Assembly: GCA_017395365.1 (NCBI GenBank)
Contig: JAFPUN010000003.1
Coordinates: 124,001-188,000 of the forward strand
Source of the DNA: Bacteroidales bacterium
GTDB lineage: Bacteria; Bacteroidota; Bacteroidia; Bacteroidales; F082
Length of the DNA: 64,000 nucleotides
Reading direction: 5' to 3'
Of this stretch, positions 36,908 through 45,592 are shown one piece after another. A model generated the notes under the pieces. The model did not search any database. It saw nothing but the letters and a program-made list of their open reading frames with translations, and had not been told where the DNA came from. The position numbers were made by a program, and so were the translations under genes. Within the stretch, counting starts at the first letter, position 1. The number at the start of each line of letters is the position of its first letter.

Positions 36908-37921
36908 CTAATCCTTCTCAAAAAGATCCATATACTCTTTCCCTTCAGGCGGAATAGGCAAATCTACTTCAGAAACGACAGTAAAAACATAAACAAGTTC
37001 CTTCTCGGTCTTCGTCTCCCTAATGTATTGCCGCTTCAACTTCGGGTTTGCTCCCGATAGCCCGAGCGTCTCCGTCATCTTCCGCTTGAGCGTTTTCTCT
37101 GGGGTGTCGCCAAACGCCACATGCCACCAATAAAGCCTTGTGGTTTCTCCTTTGCCATTGATGACATGCAGATGCGCGACAGGATGCAGCATCTTGTTGC
37201 CTTTGTGCAACTCCACATACATAGCCCGCCCAACGATGTTGCCCCGCTCGTTGACGATGGGCAAGAATTCGGTGGCATTCACTTCAGGCGCAAACCGACG
37301 CGGACCTTCTGTTTTAGAGGGCGAGGCAATGGCTTTGTCCTCTACTATCGGCTGCGGCTGTTCAATCGGCTCAGGTTGCTCTTCGATGATTCTTCGGGGG
37401 CGTTTTTCTGTTGGTGTCGAGGTCCTAGTGGGCTTGTCATTAATAATCTGCGTAAGTTCCATCGGCTCAAAAGACACTTCTTCGACAGTTATCTTTTCCG
37501 AGCCTTTCAACTCGATGAGGTCGCCCGCCTTCTTCCCTATCAACATCTTGGCAATAGGTGAAATGAAAGAAATAAGACCTTTGTTCACATCGGCTTCATC
37601 CACCCCAACAATGCGAACTGAACGACCATTGTAACGCACCCAAGCCCCAAAGCTAACCGTATTTTTGGACTTAGAAATGTCGACCTCCACGGCACTGTTG
37701 ATACGGTCGACGAGCAGCTTGATAGAGGCATCGATGAAGTTGACCATGATGTAGTTGTCGCCCGCCTTGACGCGCTCTACCTCAAGGTCCTTCAACTCCT
37801 CTTTGAGTGCCTCAAGCCCTTCTTTAGTGACATAGTTGGGCACGCCTTCGGGTAAGTACGCCCGCATCGGCACCCTCGGAATCTCTTCCTGATCGCCTTC
37901 TTTGATAAAACCTCTGCTCAT
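36908..37921 (-). CDS. GreA/GreB-like factor fused to a Nudix-like domain
   Basis: 337 residues. Residues about 20-55 (YVTKEGLEALKEELKDLEVERV) and 90-160 (VSFGAWVRYNGRSVRIVGVDEADVNKGLISFISPIAKMLIGKKAGDLIEL) match the GreA coiled coil and FKBP-like C-terminal domain. A Pro/Glu linker leads to about 215-337, resembling the Nudix domain of IPP-isomerase-like proteins (NERGNIVGRAMYVELHKGNKMLHPVAHLHVINGKG), but the Nudix box (GDTPEKTLKRKMTETLGL) lacks the canonical REUXEE glutamates. Probably binds RNA polymerase; the second domain is likely not catalytic. Confidence 0.75.
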   Translation of the reverse strand: MSRGFIKEGDQEEIPRVPMRAYLPEGVPNYVTKEGLEALKEELKDLEVERVKAGDNYIMVNFIDASIKLLVDRINSAVEVDISKSKNTVSFGAWVRYNGRSVRIVGVDEADVNKGLISFISPIAKMLIGKKAGDLIELKGSEKITVEEVSFEPMELTQIINDKPTRTSTPTEKRPRRIIEEQPEPIEQPQPIVEDKAIASPSKTEGPRRFAPEVNATEFLPIVNERGNIVGRAMYVELHKGNKMLHPVAHLHVINGKGETTRLYWWHVAFGDTPEKTLKRKMTETLGLSGANPKLKRQYIRETKTEKELVYVFTVVSEVDLPIPPEGKEYMDLFEKD

Positions 37922-37959
37922 GGAGTAGTATCTCTAAAAATTGTACAATGGCTTGGCTG

Positions 37960-38032
37960 TAAGCTATCAGCAGTCAGCCTTCAGCCTCGTTCCAACCGAG
38001 CTGATAGCTGACTGCTGAAAGCTGATAGCTTA
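37960..38032. repeat. AGCTATCAGC inverted repeat
   Basis: TAAGCTATCAGC at the left pairs with GCTGATAGCTTA at the right, and internal CAGTCAGC pairs with GCTGACTG. Lies between the Gre-like gene start and the S46 peptidase stop. A dispersed hairpin, possibly doubling as a terminator. Confidence 0.7.
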
Positions 38033-38037
38033 TCTAA

Positions 38038-40179
38038 TCATTTAATCACCAGCTCCTTGATGATGTTGTCGCACTTACCCACCTTCTCAATGCACCAGAG
38101 CAGGTAGCGGGCGTCCATGCAGATGGTGCGCTGCACCTTGTTCTCGAAGCTCAGGTCGCCGCTCATGGCTTCCCAGTTGCCGTCGAAGGCCAGACCAATG
38201 AGGTTGCCTTCGCCGTCGATGACGGGACTACCCGAGTTGCCACCCGTGATGTCGTTGGTGGTGATGAAGTTGACGACCAACTCTCCGTTTTCGTTGGCAT
38301 AGCGGCCATAGTCCTTCTTGGCCACGAGGTCGCGGACATCCTGCGGGATGTCGAACTCCCAGTTACTGGGCACATACTTGGCCATCACGCCGTCCATGGT
38401 GGTGTAGTAGTTGTAGTTGACGGCATCGGCGGCCTTGTAAGGTTCCACGGTGCCATAGGTCAGACGCATGGTGAAGTTGGCATCGGGATAAAAGTTGCGG
38501 TCGCTCTGCATCTCCATCAGGCCTTTCATGTAGAGGCGCTCGCCTTGGTTGCCAAGGTTCTGGGCTTCCTCATAACGGGCATAAAGTTCTTGATACGACT
38601 CAATAATATTCATAGAAAGGGCATAGATGGGATCTTTGTCGAGGGATTTGGGCTTCTCCATCCACTTCTCCAAACGGGCTTGGTCAGTGAAGATGGACTT
38701 TTCGAAGGCCTTGGCAACATAAGCACTGAAATCGCCGTTGTTTTCGTCGCCGATGCGTGTGACTTCGCTCGGACGAAGCTCGGCGGGGATGTTTTTATAG
38801 AACAAAGCCAGTAAAGCGGCAGTCACATCTTGGTCGAGGGGCATGCTATAGTCCTTGAAGAAGGTCTCCACAGCAGGCTGCATCTTCTCGGCAGCGGCTT
38901 TGATGTCGGCTTTGTCGGCCTTGTCCTCAAACATCTGGTTGATACGCATAAATCTACGGCTGAAGGCGATGGCCTCGCCGCCGTTCCAGCCCGCCTCGCG
39001 ATGGTAGACAAACGACTTCTCGATCTCGTCGAGGATGTTCCACTTTTTGACAATGCCTTTGAAGATGTCGCCATATTCGGCTTTGCGGCCGGCATCGGCG
39101 CCGACCCATCTGGCGAAGTCTTCCTCTTGAGCTTGGCGGCGCTCATACACATGGTTGCGCTTAAGCTGCTTCACCTGACCGATGTAGTATTTCCAATAGT
39201 TCGACACGCTGGCCTGCTTGGAGGCATATTTGATGAACACCTCTTGGTCGGCGTCCATGTGCTTGCGGTAGTTCTCGAGTTTGGTGGTGCGGCAGTCGAT
39301 GATGGCAGGGCCTTCTTCTTCGATGACATTCTTCACCGTGTAGGAAGTGGAATAACGGTCGGTCGAGCCAGGATAGCCGAGAATCATGGCATAGTCGCCA
39401 GGCTTCACGCCACCTAAATTAATAGGCAGGAACCACTTGCTCTTCATCGGGATGTTGTCGGCACTATATTCGGCAGGGCTGCCATCGGGAGCGGTGTAAA
39501 CGCGGAAGATGTTGAAGTCGCCCTTGTGGCGCGGCCAGGTCCAGTTGTCGGTGTCGGCGCCAAACTTGCCGATGCCCCATGGCGGGCAGCACACGAGGCG
39601 CACGTCCTTGTACTCGTCGTACTCGAAGAGGATGTATTGGTTGCCACTATAGAAAGGCACAATCTCGACGCGCACATTGCGGTCACCCTTGCGTTCCTTA
39701 GTAATGGAACGGCTGTTCTTGGCCACGATTTCATCACGCTCCGCCTCGCTGGTCTGTGCCGTGACGCCTTTCAGCACTTCCTCGGTCATGTCTTCCACCT
39801 TATTTAAAAATAACACAGACAAACCTGCGTTAGGCAGTTCCTCGCCCTTGCTCTTGGCCCAAAAGCCGTCGGTGAGGTAGTCGTGTTCGATGGACGAGTG
39901 CTTCTGCACATAGCTCAGGCCGCAGTGGTGGTTGGTGAGCAGCAGGCCTTCGGGAGAGATGATCTCACCCGTGCAGCCGCCACCGAACTGCACGATAGCA
40001 TCCTTGATGCTGGGTTGGTTGAAGCTGAAAATCTGCTCGGCCGTGAGTTTGCAGCCCATGGCTTGCATCTCGACGAGGTTTTGTCCATTGAGGGCGTAAG
40101 GCAGCCACATGCCTTCATCAGCGCGGGCCACTGTCAAGGTCAGCATTAATGCTGCGATTAATGAGAATAATTTTTTCAT
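38038..40179 (-). CDS. S46-family dipeptidyl peptidase, DPP7-like
   Basis: 713-residue periplasmic serine peptidase with signal peptide (cleaved near ARA-DEG). Catalytic H85 lies in LLLTNHHCG and catalytic S649 in GGNSGSPV. In this family the residue that sets P1 preference follows the FD of GLAFDGNW; here it is Gly667, as in DPP7 (bulky hydrophobic preference), not the Arg of DPP11 (Asp/Glu preference). That specificity is known for the family and inferred here. Supplies dipeptides to amino-acid-fermenting Bacteroidales. Confidence 0.94.
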   Translation of the reverse strand: MKKLFSLIAALMLTLTVARADEGMWLPYALNGQNLVEMQAMGCKLTAEQIFSFNQPSIKDAIVQFGGGCTGEIISPEGLLLTNHHCGLSYVQKHSSIEHDYLTDGFWAKSKGEELPNAGLSVLFLNKVEDMTEEVLKGVTAQTSEAERDEIVAKNSRSITKERKGDRNVRVEIVPFYSGNQYILFEYDEYKDVRLVCCPPWGIGKFGADTDNWTWPRHKGDFNIFRVYTAPDGSPAEYSADNIPMKSKWFLPINLGGVKPGDYAMILGYPGSTDRYSTSYTVKNVIEEEGPAIIDCRTTKLENYRKHMDADQEVFIKYASKQASVSNYWKYYIGQVKQLKRNHVYERRQAQEEDFARWVGADAGRKAEYGDIFKGIVKKWNILDEIEKSFVYHREAGWNGGEAIAFSRRFMRINQMFEDKADKADIKAAAEKMQPAVETFFKDYSMPLDQDVTAALLALFYKNIPAELRPSEVTRIGDENNGDFSAYVAKAFEKSIFTDQARLEKWMEKPKSLDKDPIYALSMNIIESYQELYARYEEAQNLGNQGERLYMKGLMEMQSDRNFYPDANFTMRLTYGTVEPYKAADAVNYNYYTTMDGVMAKYVPSNWEFDIPQDVRDLVAKKDYGRYANENGELVVNFITTNDITGGNSGSPVIDGEGNLIGLAFDGNWEAMSGDLSFENKVQRTICMDARYLLWCIEKVGKCDNIIKELVIK

Positions 40180-40207
40180 TTGATTATGCTATTTATCGAA
40201 TTTTTGG

Positions 40208-40215
40208 CAAAAATA
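40208..40215 (-). promoter_or_regulatory. Promoter -7 box of the S46 peptidase
   Basis: TATTTTTG on the minus strand, 28 bp upstream, fits TAnnTTTG. Confidence 0.55.
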
Positions 40216-40344
40216 GTGATTTTATCATTCACATTCTAGAAATGTCATCATCACGCAAAAATCATCCAAAAGGGCTGAAATGAATGTGTACTTTTCGGTT
40301 CATAAAAAACGAAGTAACAATATTGCCATTTTAAAGAAAAGTAG

Positions 40345-40352
40345 TATTTTTG
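40345..40352 (+). promoter_or_regulatory. Promoter -7 box of the DUF4143 ATPase
   Basis: TATTTTTG fits TAnnTTTG; it excludes the in-frame ATG at 40350 as a start because that ATG would lie within the box region. Confidence 0.55.
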
Positions 40353-40415
40353 CATCGACAAGTGCCGAAAAGTGTATCAACCATACACAAATCGGCAGTT
40401 ATTAGTGTAAAAGTT

Positions 40416-41729
40416 ATGATTATCAAAAGAGACATTATCGACGTTTTCAAACAATGGAAGGACAAGCCGAAACGCAAGCCCATTCTTTTGAAAGGTGCCA
40501 GACAGATTGGAAAGACATGGGCGATGGAAACCTTTGGGAAAGAGTGCTTCGAGTATTGCGCCAAATTCGACTTCGACCGCCAGCCCGAAGTGAAGTCGGC
40601 TTTTCAGGTAACGAAAGACCCTCATCGAATCCTAAAAGAGTTAGCTTTTTATAGCGATGTGCCTTTAATTGCGGGCAAGACCTTGCTGGTTTTCGATGAA
40701 ATACAAGAATGTGAGGAAGCGTTCAACAGCCTGAAATATTTTTGCGAAGAAGCTCCTGAATATCATATTATTGCAGCGGGTTCATTGCTCGGCGTGGCCG
40801 TAAAGAAACGCAGGATGACGGTGCCTGTCGGCAAGGTAGAGGTGGTCAGGATGTTCCCTGTGTCGTTCAAGGAATTTCTGCGGGTCAGCGACGAAAAGAC
40901 TTTTGGGTATGTGGAAAGCCTCATTGCACCTACACGTCTGCCTGAAATTGTCCTGAACAAGTTGAAGACCGAATACCGTCGCTACATGATTAGTGGTGGG
41001 ATGCCCGATGCCGTGGTTGCCCTTTTGGAAAACCAAGGCATGCAGGCATTAGACCATATCTTACAAGGCATACTGGACTTGTATGAATTAGACTTTGCCA
41101 AATACGCCGAGCCGCGCGAGATTCCACGCATCCATGCCATCTGGCATTCGTTGCCCTCGCAATTAGGGAAACAGAACCGCAAATTTATCTATAAAGTGGT
41201 GAAAACGGGGGCTCGTTCCAAGGATTATGAGGACGCGCTACTGTGGCTCGAGGATGCTGGCATGATTTACCGCATCAACAACATCACCAAGCCAAGTATG
41301 CCCCTCAAGGCATACGAGGAACCTGACGCTTTCAAGGTGTATGCCTGTGACTGCGGCTTGCTCCGACGGTTGGCTAACCTTCCAGGCAACATCATAATGG
41401 ATTCCGTTGCCAATTATACAGAATTCAAGGGGGCACTGGCAGAAAACGCAGTCCTACAGTCGCTCATGCCGATGATGGGAGGACAAACACCCAATTATTG
41501 GTCGCCAGAAAGCAAGGCAGAGGTGGAGTTTGTCATTCAATGGCAAGATGAAATCATTCCTGTCGAGGTGAAGGCCGAGAATTGTGTCAGTGGAAGAAGC
41601 ATCACTGTGTACGACCAAGAATACCATCCAAAAAACCGCATCCGTTTCTCTTTTCTCAACCTACAGCGTAATGGTAACCTGCTTAGTTGTCCTTCGCCTT
41701 TGGCCGAGTGGTGTTGGAAATGGATATAA
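40416..41729 (+). CDS. AAA_14/DUF4143 ATP-binding protein
   Basis: 437 residues, starting at MIIKRDIIDVFKQW. P-loop LLKGARQIGKTW near residues 24-35, Walker B TLLVFDEIQEC near 92-102, and IIAAGSLLGV sensor region. The C-terminal DUF4143 domain ends with a PD-(D/E)XK-like core (AEVEFVIQWQDEIIPVEVKAEN), nuclease-like by fold. Such proteins are abundant and poorly understood in Bacteroidetes, often in variable gene sets. Confidence 0.9.
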   Translation: MIIKRDIIDVFKQWKDKPKRKPILLKGARQIGKTWAMETFGKECFEYCAKFDFDRQPEVKSAFQVTKDPHRILKELAFYSDVPLIAGKTLLVFDEIQECEEAFNSLKYFCEEAPEYHIIAAGSLLGVAVKKRRMTVPVGKVEVVRMFPVSFKEFLRVSDEKTFGYVESLIAPTRLPEIVLNKLKTEYRRYMISGGMPDAVVALLENQGMQALDHILQGILDLYELDFAKYAEPREIPRIHAIWHSLPSQLGKQNRKFIYKVVKTGARSKDYEDALLWLEDAGMIYRINNITKPSMPLKAYEEPDAFKVYACDCGLLRRLANLPGNIIMDSVANYTEFKGALAENAVLQSLMPMMGGQTPNYWSPESKAEVEFVIQWQDEIIPVEVKAENCVSGRSITVYDQEYHPKNRIRFSFLNLQRNGNLLSCPSPLAEWCWKWI

Positions 41730-41730
41730 C

Positions 41731-41768
41731 AAAAAACCCCTCCTGATGGGGAAAAAGGAGGGGAAAAA
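41731..41768 (-). terminator. Terminator for the yceD-rpmF operon
   Basis: On the minus strand CCCCTCC pairs with GGAGGGG and is followed by TTTTTT. It lies about 200 bp past rpmF. On the plus strand the same hairpin lacks a T-run. Confidence 0.55.
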
Positions 41769-41968
41769 CAATATAAAGATTATGAAAAAAATCCGACTTT
41801 ATTTTTTCTCAATGCTCTCGCATCGAAAACTGATGCAAAGATAAGCATTATTTTCATTCACGGCACACTTTTGGACATTTTTTTTGGAAAATTTCCAATT
41901 TTTTATCCCATCAAGGGTACAAAACGCCCTTTCCCGTCCACGTTGGAGCCGTGATCACGCGCCAGCAA

Positions 41969-42154
41969 TCACTGCTTGGCGGCCATGACCAGCTGACCTC
42001 TGTAGTACAGGTCGCCGTCCACGTAGTAAGCACGGTGCATCACGTGCATGGTGCCAGTGGTAGGATCGATGGTCACGTTCGGGGTTTCAGCCTTGTAATG
42101 TGTTCTTCTCTTAGCGCCTCTGGTATGAGACTGTCTTCTTTTAGGATGTGCCAT
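41969..42154 (-). CDS. rpmF: 50S ribosomal protein L32
   Basis: 61 residues: MAHPKRRQSHTRGAKRRTHYKA is the L32 N-terminus. Follows yceD by 35 bp, the usual pairing. It has no zinc-ribbon cysteines, consistent with a C-minus L32 variant. The short C-terminal GQLVMAAKQ is normal for Bacteroidetes. Confidence 0.97.
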   Translation of the reverse strand: MAHPKRRQSHTRGAKRRTHYKAETPNVTIDPTTGTMHVMHRAYYVDGDLYYRGQLVMAAKQ

Positions 42155-42189
42155 TTCTTTGTTATTTTAACTAGTTAATTACCAATTGT

Positions 42190-42717
42190 TTATTTATCGT
42201 TCAAATCTATGTCTTTCAAAGCGGCCCAACGCGGGTCGATGGTGTCGGTCTCTTCCTCTTCGACTGGTACCTCCTCGCGGTTGAGCATCTCAATCACGGC
42301 GGGATTGCATTGACCTTCGGGATGCACGCGGTGCATCGGGATGGCGAGGATGATGTACTCATACACCAATGGGCGGATGTCGTATTCGCTCAGATCGGGC
42401 GAAACGACAGCCACGTCATCCGACTCTTCGGCATTCTCCGTTCCCAACTTGAGGAAGAAGTCTTGCTGACTCTCGATGTGCTGGTCGAACTCGTCGGCGC
42501 AGCGGTCGCAAGGCACGCGCACGCTACCGTTGAGGTCGAAGTGCAGCGTCAGCATGGTCTCCTGACGGTCGATGTCGACCTTGACAGACACCTTTCCTTG
42601 CTGAACCTCAGAGTAATCCATCCCTGCGAAGAAATCGTTATCGATCTCATACTCAAAGGAATGGCTCCCAAGGGCAAGGCCGCTGACCGGAATCAGGAAT
42701 TCGTTCTTCTTTTCCAT
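42190..42717 (-). CDS. yceD: YceD/DUF177 family protein
   Basis: 175 residues. DUF177 proteins act in 23S rRNA maturation or accumulation in plants and bacteria and are nearly always upstream of rpmF, as here. Conserved cysteine motif VPCDRCADEF near residue 80 and MHRVHPEGQCNPAVIEML near 130, followed by PRWAALKDID at the end. Confidence 0.92.
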   Translation of the reverse strand: MEKKNEFLIPVSGLALGSHSFEYEIDNDFFAGMDYSEVQQGKVSVKVDIDRQETMLTLHFDLNGSVRVPCDRCADEFDQHIESQQDFFLKLGTENAEESDDVAVVSPDLSEYDIRPLVYEYIILAIPMHRVHPEGQCNPAVIEMLNREEVPVEEEETDTIDPRWAALKDIDLNDK

Positions 42718-42737
42718 TCTGCCTAAAAATCGGGCTG

Positions 42738-42745
42738 CAAAAGTA
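42738..42745 (-). promoter_or_regulatory. Promoter -7 box of yceD-rpmF
   Basis: TACTTTTG on the minus strand, 20 bp upstream of yceD, fits TAnnTTTG. Confidence 0.6.
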
Positions 42746-42797
42746 CGGAATTAATTTGAATGTGGAACATTTGAAGTGGATTTTTCGCAAAATTCAC

Positions 42798-42805
42798 TAT
42801 TTTTG
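42798..42805 (+). promoter_or_regulatory. Promoter -7 box of the DUF4298 gene
   Basis: TATTTTTG, 20 bp upstream of the ATG, divergent from the yceD promoter. Confidence 0.6.
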
Positions 42806-42825
42806 CCACTACAAACTCACTGATT

Positions 42826-43110
42826 ATGACACGCATCGAACGCATCACAAACATGGAATCCCTCTTCGACAAGAGCGAGGAGGTCGTCAAACGACTGGAA
42901 GCCGCCCTCAAGGACTTCGCCGAGCTGGAACACGACATCGCCAAGCTGGAGGCGTATTACAACTCGCCGCAGTGGCGCAACGACTTCGAGGCCGACGAAG
43001 CCGGCAAACTACCCAAAGACCTCAAGCGCGGCGTCTTGAGCGAGGACGGCGTCTACGACCTGCTGTCTGACTATCAATGCCTGAAGGATCAGATCAGGAC
43101 TGTTGAATAG
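42826..43110 (+). CDS. DUF4298 domain protein
   Basis: 94 residues, cytoplasmic and helical. The pattern RIERITNMESLFDK, LKDFAELEHDIAKLEAYYNSPQWRNDFEADEAGKLP and LSEDGVYDLLSDY fits DUF4298. Function unknown. It is the last core-like gene before the accessory island. Confidence 0.85.
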   Translation: MTRIERITNMESLFDKSEEVVKRLEAALKDFAELEHDIAKLEAYYNSPQWRNDFEADEAGKLPKDLKRGVLSEDGVYDLLSDYQCLKDQIRTVE

Positions 43111-43170
43111 CGTTCCAGCACATGACAATTGGACTAAAAACGCCACTTCAGCGAACAACACTTCACCCCT

Positions 43171-43228
43171 GCCGTCATGGCGGTTCCACCTCTGCAGAAT
43201 GAGGCGATCCGCGATCTCCTACGCGGCA
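43171..43228 (+). repeat. Direct repeat copy A (left flank of the WYL block)
   Basis: 58 bp matching copy B at 48211-48268 at 51 of 58 positions, in the same orientation. Contains GCGGTTCC and GAGGCGATCCGCGATCTCCT, the latter shared with the palindrome at 16573-16660. Confidence 0.8.
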
Positions 43229-43299
43229 TGGGCAGTTAACGTTAGCTCTATAGATGGCGAGAATCTTTGACCGCGACATTGCAAGAAGCCTGTCGCAGT

Positions 43300-43318
43300 T
43301 GTGACATATAGTGTCACA
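43300..43318. promoter_or_regulatory. Operator palindrome 1
   Basis: TGTGACA-TATAG-TGTCACA, perfect 7-bp arms with a 5-bp spacer, 83 bp upstream of the 75-residue ORF. Identical arms and spacing recur at 46673-46691 and 46705-46723, near the divergent WYL regulator. Confidence 0.7.
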
Positions 43319-43400
43319 AACTATTTGGCTCTTTATGTCGTGCGTATTCATTTTTCTTGTTTCTTTGCAGTTGAAAAACAATAAGTGAAAGGAAAAAATT

Positions 43401-43628
43401 ATGACACGTTTACTGGAAGATTTGTTATGCGGAGCCGTGGGCTACGGCTTGGGCAAGCGCAACCGCGAGTTTACGCAAGAAGAAGTGGAGTCCTTGATTC
43501 GATCCTACTTGAAAGGAGTGCCATTGGAAGCTGTCATCGGCCATTGGATGGAAGCCAACGACTATGGAATGAGTTCGTCCATCATCGCCTATCGCCTGCG
43601 CGAGAAGGCCGATGAGATAGAACTGTAA
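43401..43628 (+). CDS. Hypothetical small protein
   Basis: 75 residues, no signal peptide; helical throughout (FTQEEVESLIRSYLKGVPLEAVIGHWMEAND). A Gly-containing start (CGAVGYGLGKRN) is followed by a possible helix-turn-helix-like end (SSSIIAYRLREKADEIEL). No family recognised. Its leader (TTGTTTCTTTGCAG, then AAAAA) resembles the one of the 46.8-kb gene, and both have an operator palindrome. Confidence 0.55.
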   Translation: MTRLLEDLLCGAVGYGLGKRNREFTQEEVESLIRSYLKGVPLEAVIGHWMEANDYGMSSSIIAYRLREKADEIEL

Positions 43629-43686
43629 GTAGATATCTTTGCCGTATCATTCCTCTATTAGGGTAACTATACATAAAGTAGTAATT

Positions 43687-44091
43687 ATGGAAAAGCAAAC
43701 CACAACAAAGACAAAATTCCAAAAGCTGTTGACTTCCATCGGTGACGAATCCTACGAAATTGTTCTTGAAGGACATATTTGGTACGAACAGCTCACCGAT
43801 GGGGAGACAGTGTATCAATACAAATTGATGTCGTTTCAGGAACAGAAGTTTGCTGGTTTTTGGAATAAAGCCAAGCTACCTGACAAGTTGCTTTCAGGGG
43901 GCAAGGTGTATGCCTATATCTATGTTGAAGGGAACACCATCAATTATTATATTGTCCCTAAAAAGGTATTTGAGCACGAACATAAACAAGCCAGAGAGAT
44001 GGTGATGAACTATGCCAGATGGCTGGTTGGAACGAAATCATCGAGGCCACCTCGCATCACGAGAACGGTTAGAGAAGAAGCATCGAAATGA
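43687..44091 (+). CDS. Hypothetical protein, paralogue of 47114-47509
   Basis: 134 residues, no signal peptide, basic C-terminus. Unknown family. It shares with the 47.1-kb protein a core in which WYEQLTDGETVYQYKLMSF matches WFEQLSDGKTVYQHKLLTI, an equally placed AYIYVEGNTINYYIVPKK/AFVQESGSFVYYCLVPITK strand, and a closing helix ending YARWL/YARCV. The start follows the upstream ORF by 58 bp, so the pair is likely an operon. Confidence 0.6.
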   Translation: MEKQTTTKTKFQKLLTSIGDESYEIVLEGHIWYEQLTDGETVYQYKLMSFQEQKFAGFWNKAKLPDKLLSGGKVYAYIYVEGNTINYYIVPKKVFEHEHKQAREMVMNYARWLVGTKSSRPPRITRTVREEASK

Positions 44092-44218
44092 AATATAAAA
44101 GTTCAAGTGGCTTATCGTATGGAAAAGATTATTAGTTTCGCAGCGAAAAAGAGAGCGGGTGCCGAAAAGCGAATAGAGTAGGCGATTAAACAAAGGGAAT
44201 TATTAAAACAATACTGAT
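44092..44218. other. Short gap, possible peptide remnant
   Basis: Contains only an open frame of about 18 codons beginning MEKIISFAAKKRAGAEK near 44119 and no recognisable site. I do not call a gene. Confidence 0.3.
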
Positions 44219-45583
44219 ATGGCATTTCATTACAAAAGTCCTTCGGGCATTAGGATTAATTCTGCTGAAGAGCAATTGCTTGAATCAATTGATACAAACC
44301 TGGCGGATTTACATTCGAATATTGAGGTTGTTCTTTCAGATGAAACCGATCCTCGTCAGGTTAAATACACAATGACAAGCCAGCAATGGAATAAAACCAT
44401 GTGCTCATTAGAAAAAAAAGATAACGAATTACAAAGACAATTCGAAAAAAAGAGAGACGAATTGTTTGAAAAACAAAGAAGTGGAGAAGATGAAAAAGAA
44501 TTGTGGAAAGAAAAATGGTGGCTAGAGTATTTATGGCAGTTATGCTCAATACAAAAGGAATTTTACGAGAATAACACAAAGCAATTGCCTAATGGTGAAT
44601 ATCAAATAGAAGGGAATATTACAGTTTTGGGAGAATATGACCAGACTAACAAGAGGGTCATTTTATATTATGATAGTATCAAACAAGCCGCCAATCCTAA
44701 AGGCGATAAGGATAAGTTTAGATGTTTATTTGCTGTTGTATATGTACATGAAATGATGCACGCATATCTTGATACAAGTAGTAATACAATTAAGGAGATA
44801 GAAGAGCCAATTGTTGAGTCAGCCATGTTAGAGTTCTTCCAAAACTATGATAAAGGTATTTTTGAATTTGCAAAACAGCATGTTGAAGAGAAACAATTCG
44901 AATTAGGACTAACTTATTATGGCTTCGGTTATTATGTTTTCAAAGATGCAAATAATTTCAATTGGTTGGCAGATTATCGAAATGCCAAAAATAGATTAGT
45001 GAAAACTGACCACAATGTTGCCACGTATCTGGATTATTGGAAAACGGGTGTTTATCCTGATGACAAAGAGAAAGAATGCTTAGAGGCATTGTACAAAGCG
45101 CTTCATTGCGGTTCTTCTAAGCCAATGAAAGTGAAATCCGCGCAAAGCACCGTCACATCGGGCAGGAAGTTCATCTCGCCAAAAGTCGTATATGAACAAT
45201 CCAAAAACAAAATCGATCTAATTAGGAAATTGGATGATTATCTGGCGTTGCATTCACCGATAGCGCCTCTTGCAATTGCTGTAACTTCAAGAGATCACGA
45301 AAGCAGATTGTATAGGGGGTGGAAAGATAGTTCGGCTAGGCAATATTATGATTGGTTGGATCCTAAAAAACACTCAGAACTCATTCCGTTGCTGAATAAG
45401 CATGGGTTGTATGGTAGTATTTATAATTGTGTTGATTTGCAACAGATTGCCAATATTTATAAAGAATTAGTCGATAAGACAACGCCTGAGGCCATAAATG
45501 CATACGGCAACAGTGAGAATATGGTTTCGGCAATCCGTCATTTTATCGAACACCTACTTGAAATCAATCATATAATACTTTAA
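44219..45583 (+). CDS. Hypothetical protein with an HExxH metallopeptidase motif
   Basis: 454 residues, AT-rich relative to the core genes. H177-E-M-M-H181 lies in a helix-like VVYVHEMMHAYLD, followed about 20 residues later by KEIEEPIVESAML, in which a Glu could be the third zinc ligand (gluzincin arrangement). The N-terminal part is a charged coiled coil (LEKKDNELQRQFEKKRDELFEKQRSGEDEKELW). The C-terminal part (SRDHESRLYRGWKDSSARQYYDWLDPKKHSEL) is unrecognised. No signal peptide, so likely intracellular. Peptidase activity is inferred from the motif only. Confidence 0.65.
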   Translation: MAFHYKSPSGIRINSAEEQLLESIDTNLADLHSNIEVVLSDETDPRQVKYTMTSQQWNKTMCSLEKKDNELQRQFEKKRDELFEKQRSGEDEKELWKEKWWLEYLWQLCSIQKEFYENNTKQLPNGEYQIEGNITVLGEYDQTNKRVILYYDSIKQAANPKGDKDKFRCLFAVVYVHEMMHAYLDTSSNTIKEIEEPIVESAMLEFFQNYDKGIFEFAKQHVEEKQFELGLTYYGFGYYVFKDANNFNWLADYRNAKNRLVKTDHNVATYLDYWKTGVYPDDKEKECLEALYKALHCGSSKPMKVKSAQSTVTSGRKFISPKVVYEQSKNKIDLIRKLDDYLALHSPIAPLAIAVTSRDHESRLYRGWKDSSARQYYDWLDPKKHSELIPLLNKHGLYGSIYNCVDLQQIANIYKELVDKTTPEAINAYGNSENMVSAIRHFIEHLLEINHIIL

Positions 45584-45592
45584 CCACCTTTA

